In this document: in pieces, positions 23,313 to 30,249 of the stretch
Position numbering within the stretch: position 1 is the first letter of the stretch
How the letters are laid out: every line of letters begins with the position of its first letter
Source: an uncultured Candidatus Saccharimonas sp.
Lineage (GTDB): Bacteria > Patescibacteriota > Saccharimonadia > Saccharimonadales > OMJO01
Direction: 5' to 3'
DNA length: 32,025 nucleotides
NCBI GenBank assembly: GCA_943353165.1
Contig: CALRAM010000003.1
Location: 1 to 32,025, forward strand
The notes under the pieces: model-generated
Told to the model about the DNA's origin: nothing
Database searches by the model: none
Seen by the model: only the letters and a program-made list of their open reading frames with translations
Position numbers and translations under genes: made by a program

Positions 23313-23478
23313 TGTTATAAAAAGATCCTTTCGTCAGTGCGATTTCGCCGTAAAGTGCAAATATATATGCCAGCTTGTGCTGCTACAAAGCAATATATCT
23401 GTTCTCTAGGGCGAAATCTTTACTGTTTAATGTGCACAAGCTTGTCCCGAAATTTTTCGAGCGTATAGTCTGTGCAAA
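23313..23478 (-). promoter_or_regulatory. rpsO-pnp spacer with interleaved inverted repeats
   Basis: This 166-base spacer has no gene. It has a 9-base inverted repeat at 23341-23349/23410-23418 (GATTTCGCC/GGCGAAATC), a second at 23372-23380/23434-23442 (AGCTTGTGC/GCACAAGCT), and a short hairpin at 23448-23459 (CGAAA/TTTCG). The first two interleave, so they form either a pseudoknot or two alternative hairpins in the pnp leader. In other bacteria pnp leaders are structured and PNPase-controlled; function here is inferred. Confidence 0.45.
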
Positions 23479-23745
23479 TTATTTACGAAGTCCTAGCTTT
23501 TTGACGGTTGCCAAATAGGCTTTTGCATTTTGGTCGGCCAGGTATTTTAGGAGTCTTTTTCTTTTTCCTACCATCTGTACTAAACCACGACGAGCCATAA
23601 AATCGTGCTTGTTTGCTCTGAGATGAATAGTAATTTCCTGTATGCGCGCAGTTAATATGCCCACCTGTACTTGTGGCGATCCTGTGTCGTTCTTGGCAGT
23701 GGCCAAGTTGGCTATTGCTGCCTGTTTATTCTCTCTCGTTATCAT
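23479..23745 (-). CDS. rpsO: 30S ribosomal protein S15
   Basis: Primary 16S rRNA-binding protein of the small-subunit platform. The 88 residues match the family, with signatures DTGSPQVQVGILTARIQEITIHLRANKHD (shown as separate S15 helices), SRRGL-type ARRGLVQMVGKRKRLLKYL and the C-terminal helix. A promoter overlaps the truB stop, and the ATG follows a leader of only about 5 bases with no Shine-Dalgarno site. Confidence 0.97.
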   Translation of the reverse strand: MITRENKQAAIANLATAKNDTGSPQVQVGILTARIQEITIHLRANKHDFMARRGLVQMVGKRKRLLKYLADQNAKAYLATVKKLGLRK

Positions 23746-23757
23746 ATGCTTGGATTT

Positions 23758-23786
23758 ATTCTATCACAGAACACTCTGTTAGGCAA
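23758..23786 (-). promoter_or_regulatory. rpsO promoter, very short leader
   Basis: Minus-strand TTGCCT (forward 23781-23786) inside the end of truB, 17-base spacer, TAGAAT (forward 23758-23763). The ATG of rpsO begins 12 bases after the -10 box. A short palindrome (ACAGA-GTGT-TCTGT) lies in the spacer. Confidence 0.6.
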
Positions 23787-24477
23787 GAGTTAGTAGTTGG
23801 TCAAATATTTTCTGGTCAGACAAGCCATCCATTTCAACAGAATCCTTGATGTCAAATTTGCCTATTTTAGTTCGGTGCAGGTCGCACATGTATGCTCCGG
23901 TGCCTAGTTTTTGGCCGATATCTTCGGCTAAAGTCCTGATATATGTACCACTAGAAACGTGTGCGCTAAACTTTAATATCGGATAATCGTAGTTTATTTC
24001 AGATATTTTGAATATTGTTACTAACCTTGGTTTCATCTCTACTTCCTTGCCCGCTCTAGCTAGTTTGTAGGCCCGCTGACCATTTATCTTTATAGCTGAA
24101 AAAGCTGGAGGAATCTGACTAATCTGTCCTAAAAACTGGTTTACGACCGTAGTAACTTCGGTTTTTGTGGGTATCCTAGAGCTTACTGATTCTTTTTTTC
24201 CTTCTTCGTCTCCTGTCGTACTGGTTTCTCCTAGTTTTATAGAAACTTGATAGGTTTTGTCTAGTTTGATTAGTTCTGGTGCTTTCTTAGTATAGTTCCC
24301 CAGCAATATGACAAGTAAACCGGTCGCCAAAGGGTCTAGCGTACCTGTGTGTCCTACAGGAAATAGTTTTTTGTTAGATGTATTGAATTCAGACTTTTGG
24401 ATAATCTGACGAAGTTTTTTTGCCACATCAAAAGATGTCCAACCGCGTGGTTTGTTTATCAATAACATTCCGTTCAT
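23779..24477 (-). CDS. truB: tRNA pseudouridine-55 synthase TruB, short form
   Basis: Makes pseudouridine at position 55 of the T-loop in tRNA. The N-terminus MNGMLLINKPRGWTSFDVAKKLR and the catalytic motif GHTGTLDPLATGLL (aspartate in TLDP) are standard, with later motifs IPPAFSAIKINGQRAYKLARAG and SSGTYIRTLAEDIG. At 232 residues it stops right after the catalytic domain, so the C-terminal PUA or PUA-like domain of E. coli-type TruB (about 310 residues) is absent. An extended -10 box lies 8 bases before the ATG, suggesting a leaderless or nearly leaderless message. Confidence 0.95.
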   Translation of the reverse strand: MNGMLLINKPRGWTSFDVAKKLRQIIQKSEFNTSNKKLFPVGHTGTLDPLATGLLVILLGNYTKKAPELIKLDKTYQVSIKLGETSTTGDEEGKKESVSSRIPTKTEVTTVVNQFLGQISQIPPAFSAIKINGQRAYKLARAGKEVEMKPRLVTIFKISEINYDYPILKFSAHVSSGTYIRTLAEDIGQKLGTGAYMCDLHRTKIGKFDIKDSVEMDGLSDQKIFDQLLTLA

Positions 24478-24485
24478 ATTAAATA

Positions 24486-24494
24486 ACTATAGCA
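24486..24494 (-). promoter_or_regulatory. Extended -10 box before truB
   Basis: Minus-strand TGCTATAGT (hexamer forward 24486-24491), 8 bases before the truB ATG. No good -35 box is present, which fits an extended -10 promoter. It lies in the 57-base gap after the DHH-like gene. Confidence 0.45.
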
Positions 24495-24534
24495 CTGGGG
24501 GGTAAATATACGACTTTTTGACCTATCTATCAGA

Positions 24535-26097
24535 CTACGGAGTTGGTGGCATCATTGGTGGTGGCACGGGTGGTGGCGACGTAGGATCGGTGACGGGGCT
24601 CTTTGTCGTATCTACGGGTCGGGCTGTTGATATCAAATTATTTGGAAGGCCAAAATTTGGCAATCCAGTAGCTTCATCTACCACCATCTGTGGCATAGTT
24701 CCTGTGCTATTATCTGGCAAATGATTCTGCCCGAGATCTATGGGCGATGCGTTCAATGCCATTATTGGCTCTACTTTATACGGAGTGGCATCCAAAACCT
24801 GAGATACTGCTTTTCGGGCTTCTACTAATGACGTATTGACTGGAGGTTGTACCGCAGGTTCTGACGCATTTTGATGAAGGCTGTTGACTGACTTTTCTAT
24901 TTCCGTAAGTTTTTCTGGCTGTGGTGGGGTGGCCGTAGCGACGGTAGGTTGTGGTGCAGGTTGTATGTCTGTTATTGATTCTATTTGCGGTAGTGGCGTT
25001 GTAGCGACGGGAGGTTCTGGTGCAGGTTGTGGTGCATTTTGATGAAGGCTGTTGACTGACTTTTCTATTTCCGTAAGTGTTGCTGTCGGTGGTGGGGTGG
25101 CAACATTTTGCTGGTTCATTCCAGAAACGGGTGGCAACATGGGACCAGCAACAGAAGCCAATGCACCATGCTCATTTATGTGAATATGCTCCGATATTTC
25201 TGCAGGACCTTTATCGGTATGCAATGTATTCGCGTCTGTCATGACGTTTTGCTGATGATCTACAACGATAGACCCGTCATCATTACGTTCGGCTGAATTG
25301 GGGACTACGACGGGTGGGATTGGTGGCAATGGACTAGAAGAGCCATCAGAGTTTAGCTTTGTAGATATAAGTTGTTGGTTCGCTCCAGCAGTCATAAGCT
25401 TAGAGCTAACACTCATAGTCAAAGGAGTTGTTTTTGAGTTACTAAATCTGGCCGTTTCGGCCACTATGCCAGTCAGTAAAGCTGTTGCCATTTGCCCGTC
25501 TAGTAACTCCGTGTCCTGCATCAGCTCTACCAGAGATGCCACCATCTCGCACAAACTGCTAGCACCGTTATCAACCCAGTTCATAGTTCCAATATCTCCA
25601 CTGGCATCTGTATTTAGAGAAATTACTGTGGCGTCATGCAAAATCCTACCGTGCTGTGCTATGGCTTGGTCCAAAAACTGGGCCTGTTTTACGCCCAATG
25701 CTATAACGACATCGATATTGAAATCTCCTTGTTCAAAAACCAAATCTTTTTCTGACAAAGATGTTTGATACGGTGTTATGAATATTCTGACTAGTTTGTC
25801 TTCTACCTTGTAGCGGAGCTTGTCGGCCTTTGACTTGTCCAAAGAAATTATAAAATCTCTCAGACTGTCGGTAGTTTTTTCTAGGGTTTTTTCCGGCTCC
25901 AAAAATTCTATGGTAGAAGGCACTGTCCCGCTGAAAACGGCGGTACCGTGTTTTCCCAGTTTATTTAACAGCAATGTCAAGCCAATTGTGGCGGCCAATT
26001 GATCTACAGTTGGGCTGGAATTGACCGTAACCAAAATATTGGATGCCTCTTTTATTTTTTTGGCTATTTGGTCTTTTATGGGTCCTGGGTTTTCCAT
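24535..26097 (-). CDS. Degenerate DHH-phosphoesterase-like protein with Pro/Gln-rich tail
   Basis: A 520-residue cytoplasmic protein. The first 240 or so residues resemble the DHH family (NrnA/RecJ-like: ASNILVTVNSSPTVDQLAATIGL, DVVIALGVKQ, LLTGIVAETARFSN), but metal ligands are missing: the HxxPDxD motif is SSPTVD, the DHH triplet position reads NTD in SLNTDASGDIG, and the DTG position is ETA. It is probably not a working phosphoesterase. The rest is a disordered P/Q/T/A-rich region with two copies of LTEIEKSVNSLHQNA, ending in a polyproline tail. I start at the ATG at 26097, since the longer frame needs a TTG at 26142 that overlaps a likely promoter. It may bind nucleotides or RNA, or act as a scaffold; unproven. 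Confidence 0.75.
   Translation of the reverse strand: MENPGPIKDQIAKKIKEASNILVTVNSSPTVDQLAATIGLTLLLNKLGKHGTAVFSGTVPSTIEFLEPEKTLEKTTDSLRDFIISLDKSKADKLRYKVEDKLVRIFITPYQTSLSEKDLVFEQGDFNIDVVIALGVKQAQFLDQAIAQHGRILHDATVISLNTDASGDIGTMNWVDNGASSLCEMVASLVELMQDTELLDGQMATALLTGIVAETARFSNSKTTPLTMSVSSKLMTAGANQQLISTKLNSDGSSSPLPPIPPVVVPNSAERNDDGSIVVDHQQNVMTDANTLHTDKGPAEISEHIHINEHGALASVAGPMLPPVSGMNQQNVATPPPTATLTEIEKSVNSLHQNAPQPAPEPPVATTPLPQIESITDIQPAPQPTVATATPPQPEKLTEIEKSVNSLHQNASEPAVQPPVNTSLVEARKAVSQVLDATPYKVEPIMALNASPIDLGQNHLPDNSTGTMPQMVVDEATGLPNFGLPNNLISTARPVDTTKSPVTDPTSPPPVPPPMMPPTP
24866..25078. repeat. Intragenic direct repeat, 45 bases identical, 168-base offset
   Basis: Bases 24866-24910 and 25034-25078 are identical over 45 positions and encode the duplicated segment EIEKSVNSLHQNA. 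A second pair (24935-24964 and 25001-25030) differs at only two bases. The tail of the DHH-like protein therefore arose by recent internal duplication. Confidence 0.9.
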
Positions 26098-26157
26098 ATT
26101 TGTATGTTTATCCTCTGGGGTCAGATTATCATAAAAACACAAGCGTGTCTATCACCT

Positions 26158-26186
26158 TTGACAACACAGCTGTTTAAGGGTATATT
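26158..26186 (+). promoter_or_regulatory. rpsT promoter
   Basis: TTGACA at 26158-26163, 17-base spacer, TATATT at 26181-26186. Predicted start near 26193 leaves a leader of about 40 bases with an AAAGGA ribosome site 10 bases before the ATG. It is divergent from the DHH-like gene. Confidence 0.8.
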
Positions 26187-26234
26187 AAAGAACGACTATT
26201 CATAAACAAATTAGTAATAAAGGACAAAATTTAT

Positions 26235-26540
26235 ATGCCAATCATAAAGTCAGCCAAAAAACGCGTGCGAGTAACTCGAAAAGCCACAGCTCGCAACATA
26301 AAGACAAAACGTAGCCTACGCGTAGCTATAAAAGCATTTAGCAGCGCGTTAGGTGGAACAAAAGCTAGTGACGCCCACAAAAAAGCCCAAAGCGCCATTG
26401 ATAAAGCCGGCAAAAAGAACGTTATGCACAAAAACAAGGTCGCCCGAAAACAGCGTCAGCTGTCTGCCAAGGCAAAAGCCGCAGGCGTAAAAATAACTAG
26501 CACCAAAAAAGCTCCTGCAAAAAAACCAACCAAAAAATAG
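26235..26540 (+). CDS. rpsT: 30S ribosomal protein S20
   Basis: Helical 16S rRNA-binding protein of the small subunit. The N-terminus MPIIKSAKKRVRVTRKATARN is the family signature; the later HKKAQSAIDKAGKKNVMHKNKVARKQRQL gives the conserved C-terminal helices. At 101 residues it is slightly longer than usual because of a lysine/alanine/proline-rich tail (TSTKKAPAKKPTKK). It is a single-gene unit on the plus strand, convergent with holA. Confidence 0.96.
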   Translation: MPIIKSAKKRVRVTRKATARNIKTKRSLRVAIKAFSSALGGTKASDAHKKAQSAIDKAGKKNVMHKNKVARKQRQLSAKAKAAGVKITSTKKAPAKKPTKK

Positions 26541-26542
26541 AC

Positions 26543-26558
26543 TGCTATTTTTATAGCA
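26543..26558. terminator. Possible weak bidirectional terminator hairpin
   Basis: TGCTAT and ATAGCA form a 6-base stem around TTTT between the convergent rpsT and holA stops. The flanks are A- and T-rich, but no GC-rich stem with a clean U-run is seen, so termination here is uncertain. Confidence 0.3.
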
Positions 26559-26583
26559 AAAAAGCTCCCTACCCTAGTATTTT

Positions 26584-27507
26584 TTATATTTCAGAAAAAC
26601 TAATTAGCAACTGACATAACGCTTCATCGCTGTTCATTGTCGTTGTTTTTAGTCTTGTATCTAGCTCGGCGGTTGTCTTTATGATGTTTCGCAGCTGGGA
26701 AAGTGTCAATCTCCGGGCAATGGCTTGGCTCTTTTGGACTACAAATGGATTTATTTTGGCTTCTACGGCGATATCGTTAGGAGTTTTGTCGGTGGCAGTT
26801 TTTACCAAAGCCACGACATGAAGCTGCCACGCTATCATGCCCATAATCATCAGAGGCTCTACTTTTTGCGCGCGTTGTTCTTCGTAAATTTCTAGAGCCT
26901 TTTTTGTGTTTCCACCAAAAGCAGCATCCAACAAATTAAAAACCGTGCTTTGTGGCAAATGACTTGTCAGTAATTCTATACTGCTACGCGTGACATCTTG
27001 GTTATACAAAATCAATTTTTCCAATTCATTTTGCAACAGCATTTGGTTGGATCCGACTCTTTCTATTAGATACCTTGCATCAGAAAGAGACAAATTAGCT
27101 TTTTTGTCCTTAGCCAAACCTACTAGCCACGACGGCAACTGCATATCATTCAAATCATCACACATAACTAGTTCTGTATGCTTTTTTAGCTGCTTAAAAT
27201 AGCCCAGCCGTTTATCTATCTTTGGCTCCAAAATAATCACTTCGCTGGTGTCGGCAACTCGTTCCAACCATTTGTCAAAATTTTCTACAAATTGTTTGTT
27301 CGCAGAAGGGCTACGGAGAATTACCAACTTTTTTTCTGATAAAAATGGGTGGCTCTCCGCAGATCCCTGCAACTGCTCGTAGCTGGCTTCTTCGCCGTCC
27401 ACCTTTTCTAGCGAGAATTCGCCATACGAATCAACAAAATCCATAGTGCGTTTTTCTAGCTCGCTTGCCAATAAATACCTGTTATTTCCTGCCAGTGTTG
27501 TTATCAT
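26584..27507 (-). CDS. holA: DNA polymerase III delta subunit
   Basis: Clamp-loader subunit that opens the sliding clamp. The N-terminus MITTLAGNNRYLLASELEKR is the family start (strand plus helix of the AAA-like fold without a working P-loop). The middle holds FVENFDKWLERVADTSEVIILEP and KKHTELVMCDDL, and the C-terminal collar domain begins at NLLDAAFGGNTKKALEIYEE. I start at the ATG at 27507 (307 residues), which overlaps the mutM stop as ATGA. The longer frame up to 27594 only re-reads the end of mutM in another frame. Confidence 0.93.
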   Translation of the reverse strand: MITTLAGNNRYLLASELEKRTMDFVDSYGEFSLEKVDGEEASYEQLQGSAESHPFLSEKKLVILRSPSANKQFVENFDKWLERVADTSEVIILEPKIDKRLGYFKQLKKHTELVMCDDLNDMQLPSWLVGLAKDKKANLSLSDARYLIERVGSNQMLLQNELEKLILYNQDVTRSSIELLTSHLPQSTVFNLLDAAFGGNTKKALEIYEEQRAQKVEPLMIMGMIAWQLHVVALVKTATDKTPNDIAVEAKINPFVVQKSQAIARRLTLSQLRNIIKTTAELDTRLKTTTMNSDEALCQLLISFSEI

Positions 27508-28379
27508 TTTACAAGCCTCTGACAGTTTGGGCACAAATGCGTGCCCCTGCCTGCAACTCTTGTTTTTTGGATGGTAGTCTGGCAACGCGGACAAGCTAAG
27601 CCTTCGCGCCTAAAAACTCTGGCAAAATCCATATAACTACCTCGTTTTCCATCGATATTTACATAATTTTTATTCGTAGAACCGCCTTTTTCTATGGCCA
27701 GGTTCAAAACATAACGAAGTTGCGTAAATAAATTATTCATTTTGGGTTTGGAAAGGTTTCTGACCAGAGTACTGGGATTTATCTTTGCTCCCCACAAACT
27801 CTCGTCAGCATAAATGTTGCCCACACCTGCTACAACCGTCTGATCCAACAGAACGGACTTTATGTTGCTATTTTTTCTGCGTTCCAACCTGCTAGCAAAA
27901 ATACTACTCGTAAAATTGTTGGGCAATGGTTCTGGTCCAAGTTTTTTGAAAAAATCTAGTTTTGGGACTTCTGTTGTTGGCAATAGCCTAATCCAGCCAA
28001 ACTTTCGCTGGTCATTGAAATAAAGCGTGCTGTTATCGGAAAATTTTATAACAACCCTGGTAGATTTGTCTGGTAGATCGCCTACCAGAGATCCATTAGG
28101 ATGCCCTGCCCCAAAATTATCGTTAGGGCTGCGAAACACCAGTTGACCTGTCATCTTTAAATGTATGACTAGTGTATATCCTGTGTCGAGATCTATGGAT
28201 AAAACCTTTGCCCGTCTAGAAACATTGGTGACCACAGAGCCAATCAAGAAACCCTCTACATCCAAAGGCGAATTGGGAAAGCCTTTTGGCCAATCAAAAG
28301 AAACGCTAGCGACTTTCTTTTTCACTATGCGCGTGACTAGTCCTCGACGGACTGTTTCTACCTCTGGTAACTCTGGCAC
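27504..28379 (-). CDS. mutM: Formamidopyrimidine-DNA glycosylase MutM (Fpg), GTG start
   Basis: Bifunctional glycosylase/AP lyase that removes oxidised purines such as 8-oxoguanine. The sequence begins with the invariant PELPEVETVRRGL, where the N-terminal proline is the nucleophile after Met removal. The helix-two-turn-helix (SVLLDQTVVAGVGNIYADESLW) and the C-terminal zinc finger with four cysteines (CPRC ... CPNC) are complete. The start codon is GTG at 28379, fixed by this N-terminus. The -10 box ends 6 bases upstream, so the mRNA is probably leaderless. It is coupled to holA. Confidence 0.96.
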   Translation of the reverse strand: MPELPEVETVRRGLVTRIVKKKVASVSFDWPKGFPNSPLDVEGFLIGSVVTNVSRRAKVLSIDLDTGYTLVIHLKMTGQLVFRSPNDNFGAGHPNGSLVGDLPDKSTRVVIKFSDNSTLYFNDQRKFGWIRLLPTTEVPKLDFFKKLGPEPLPNNFTSSIFASRLERRKNSNIKSVLLDQTVVAGVGNIYADESLWGAKINPSTLVRNLSKPKMNNLFTQLRYVLNLAIEKGGSTNKNYVNIDGKRGSYMDFARVFRREGLACPRCQTTIQKTRVAGRGTHLCPNCQRLVK

Positions 28380-28400
28380 AAACTAAGTATGCCAGAGTTA
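28368..28400. promoter_or_regulatory. 11-base perfect inverted repeat over mutM start and -10 box
   Basis: Bases 28368-28378 (TAACTCTGGCA) and 28390-28400 (TGCCAGAGTTA) are perfect inverted copies separated by 11 bases. The site covers the GTG start codon and part of the -10 box, the right place for a repressor operator. One arm also encodes the conserved Pro-Glu-Leu of MutM. Confidence 0.5.
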
Positions 28401-28415
28401 ACCCGATAATGTCGA
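28386..28415 (-). promoter_or_regulatory. mutM promoter, leaderless geometry
   Basis: Minus-strand TCGACA (forward 28410-28415), 18-base spacer, CATACT (forward 28386-28391) with TGG in front. The GTG start follows 6 bases after the -10 box and there is no ribosome site. Confidence 0.6.
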
Positions 28416-28473
28416 GTATTGGTGGCTTTGAAGCATAATTTTGACTTGCGACATTGGAAACCAAAAAAAGCGC

Positions 28474-28479
28474 TACAAT
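28474..28479 (+). promoter_or_regulatory. -10 box before the 81-residue ORF
   Basis: TACAAT ends 7 bases before the ATG at 28487, the same geometry as ychF. A poor -35 (CATTGG, 28452-28457) lies 16 bases upstream. Confidence 0.4.
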
Positions 28480-28486
28480 GTAGTTA

Positions 28487-28732
28487 ATGGAAAAAATTGG
28501 AAACATAATGCCGGCAAAGAAATTTGTGGAGCCTCCTGAAATAGTTCTGATAAAAGCTTTTGTGTTGAGCAAATATTCTACTGTTGTGCAGGTCAGCGTC
28601 CACCCACACCAAATAACCATAGTGACCGCCAGCGCTGCCCTAGCAGGTAGCCTCAGATTAGATTTGAAAGAGTTAAGTTCGCTTGTTCAAACTAAAAAAA
28701 AGCTAATCATTCGTATTGGCGATGGGTTTTAA
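28487..28732 (+). CDS. Small protein, possibly DUF721/DciA-like
   Basis: An 81-residue ORF. Its second half, with alternating strand-forming residues followed by a helix (QVSVHPHQITIVTAS, then ALAGSLRLDLKELSSLV and KKKLIIRIG), recalls the compact beta-beta-alpha pattern of DUF721/DciA proteins, where a residue run like ALAQELR follows the strands. DciA loads the replicative helicase, which would fit a site beside holA and mutM. The match is by eye and weak. Support for being a gene comes from the promoter-like TACAAT 7 bases before the ATG. Its end overlaps the opposite small ORF by 30 bases. Confidence 0.45.
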   Translation: MEKIGNIMPAKKFVEPPEIVLIKAFVLSKYSTVVQVSVHPHQITIVTASAALAGSLRLDLKELSSLVQTKKKLIIRIGDGF

Positions 28733-28894
28733 ATCGGAATTATCTAGCCTGACATAATCTATGTCTTTTGATCCAGGCGACGATGATTCTTCTAGTGCGA
28801 TCAGTCCTAATCCGCAGACCAGCATTCCAAACCTATTGCCGTTAATTGGTGGCAAATCATATAGGTCAGCATTATTTAGGTCTATTTCTTCCAT
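28703..28894 (-). CDS. Small acidic hypothetical protein
   Basis: A 63-residue ORF, acidic and polar with one short hydrophobic patch (FGMLVCGLGLIAL) and no motif that I recognise. An AAAGGA lies 14 bases before the ATG, a little far for a ribosome site, and TTGATA/TTAAAT boxes lie upstream. Its 3' end overlaps the plus-strand ORF tail to tail, so at least one of the two may be spurious. Confidence 0.35.
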   Translation of the reverse strand: MEEIDLNNADLYDLPPINGNRFGMLVCGLGLIALEESSSPGSKDIDYVRLDNSDLKPIANTND

Positions 28895-28962
28895 ATTTAA
28901 AATTTGTATCCTTTAATTTATCAAGGTAGCGCTTACTATTGAACTACGGATTCGTTTAGGTG

Positions 28963-29535
28963 TCAAACGGAACTGATTATTTGGTTTAATTCTGTTTTGA
29001 GCTGATCAAAATCGCTATAGACGACTGCACTCATACCTACGCCCCTAGCAGCTTCACAATACGAACTGATATCGTCGACCAAAACCGTTTCTTTTGGCAT
29101 AGTACCAAGCCTTTTGCATGCCAGTCGAAAGATGGCTGGGTCTGGCTTTGTCATGCCTACTTCAAAAGACAAAACCATATCATCGAACATTTTCTGCTCG
29201 TCGGTGGTCAGAAATGTTTGTCGAACCCAGTCGTTGTAGATGTTGCTGAGCAAGCCGATTTTGAACTTTGGCTTTAGTGTACGGATATAGTCCAGTAGAG
29301 CTAGGTTTTTTGCGGTTTCGCCGCTTATGGCTGTTCGTATATCTGCTGGGTCTATGCCCGTAATCTTGGACACACTTGTTTCGAAATCTTCTTGACTCAA
29401 GGATCCCGAATCTAGCTGGTGATTTAGTTTATGGATAGTCGTGACGTCCATATTTTTAGGCAGGTTTTCAATAAATCTCTTCCAACTGTCAGTAGTCAGA
29501 ACACCAAAACAATCAAATATTATAGCCTTTATCAT
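28963..29535 (-). CDS. HAD-superfamily hydrolase, subfamily IA
   Basis: Predicted phosphatase or related hydrolase of 190 residues. Motif I is IIFDCFGVLT (nucleophile Asp8; the usual second Asp is Phe, as in HAD members with a FDxxGVL motif), motif II is GLLSNIY, motif III is the lysine in GMTKPDPAIF, and motif IV is VLVDDIS. A helical cap lies between residues 15 and 80. Substrate cannot be read from the sequence. The missing second Asp removes the general acid used by phosphatases of this fold, so a dehalogenase-like or altered chemistry is possible. It is preceded by a 40-base gap and has no close operon partner. Confidence 0.85.
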   Translation of the reverse strand: MIKAIIFDCFGVLTTDSWKRFIENLPKNMDVTTIHKLNHQLDSGSLSQEDFETSVSKITGIDPADIRTAISGETAKNLALLDYIRTLKPKFKIGLLSNIYNDWVRQTFLTTDEQKMFDDMVLSFEVGMTKPDPAIFRLACKRLGTMPKETVLVDDISSYCEAARGVGMSAVVYSDFDQLKTELNQIISSV

Positions 29536-29575
29536 AAGTACACTTTACCGAATTTGGCATAAAAATGCGATGATA

Positions 29576-30148
29576 CTAGATATTCAATTTGGCAGAAAAC
29601 TTGCCGTATTCTGGTATTTGTTTCTGGAAAAGTGTTCGAACAACGGATCCGTTTCCTGTAAAAGTAACGTTGTTAGCACAAGTGTTTGACCAAGTACGAA
29701 TGACATTGTTGCTGTTTTCTTTTAGATTATAGACATAAGTTCTGCCTAACGGGCATAGCCCCCGTTCGTCCTTTATGCTAGAAGATTTGCTTTTAGTAAA
29801 GCCGGCATTGTTCAGTGCCAGCAGAAAAACATTGTATGCTTCTGGAGTATTTGAATATGTAGAGACTTGACTTGGCACATATTCGTAACCGTTTAATATT
29901 TCTATCGTTCTTTCTGACCTTGAAACTGTAATTCGCAAGGATTTGTACTCGTTTTCTCCAACAATGCTGCCGCTATTTGTTAGGCTGACACTTGAGTTTT
30001 TGTCTAGATATTCTACTAATTTGGTCGCTGCTTTGGTTTTTTTAGTGTTTGTGTTGCCAGAATTTTTAAAGCTATTTGACACCATTACAATAGAAAATAA
30101 TGTCAATAAAATAACGGCCAAAAAACTATAAAAATACTTTATACTCAT
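29576..30148 (-). CDS. Membrane-anchored hypothetical protein
   Basis: A 190-residue protein with one N-terminal transmembrane helix (about 5-26, YFYSFLAVILLTLFSIVMV) and an extracytoplasmic, serine/asparagine-rich domain. It has two cysteines (GLCPLGRTYVY and SNTCANNV) that could form a disulphide. No lipobox or known fold is seen. The alternating pattern in the last 80 residues suggests beta strands. The upstream region is very AT-rich with several TATA-like boxes. Function unknown. Confidence 0.75.
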   Translation of the reverse strand: MSIKYFYSFLAVILLTLFSIVMVSNSFKNSGNTNTKKTKAATKLVEYLDKNSSVSLTNSGSIVGENEYKSLRITVSRSERTIEILNGYEYVPSQVSTYSNTPEAYNVFLLALNNAGFTKSKSSSIKDERGLCPLGRTYVYNLKENSNNVIRTWSNTCANNVTFTGNGSVVRTLFQKQIPEYGKFSAKLNI

Positions 30149-30249
30149 ATATTAATATATTAACATATTTACTAACTTTATACAATTATACATAGTTACG
30201 CTGAGGTGCTTTTTTGGTCATAGCAAAACATCCGTAGAATATAACAAAA
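30149..30249. other. AT-rich spacer between polA and hypothetical gene
   Basis: About 100 bases with TA-rich runs (ATATTAATATATTAA near 30149-30163) and TATAAT-like boxes on the minus strand, fitting a promoter for the membrane-anchored protein gene. No terminator hairpin with a U-run is seen after polA. Confidence 0.35.

Noticed and set aside
26098-26142. TTG start for the DHH-like protein
   Set aside because: The added residues overlap promoter-like sequence and the conserved region starts after the ATG at 26097.
27508-27594. N-terminal extension of the delta subunit ORF
   Set aside because: It re-reads the end of mutM in another frame; the ATGA junction at 27504-27507 and the family start favour 27507.
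28306-28620. Minus-strand 104-residue ORF with hydrophobic stretches
   Set aside because: It runs into the start of mutM and overlaps the promoter and palindrome; composition looks like antisense of real coding sequence.
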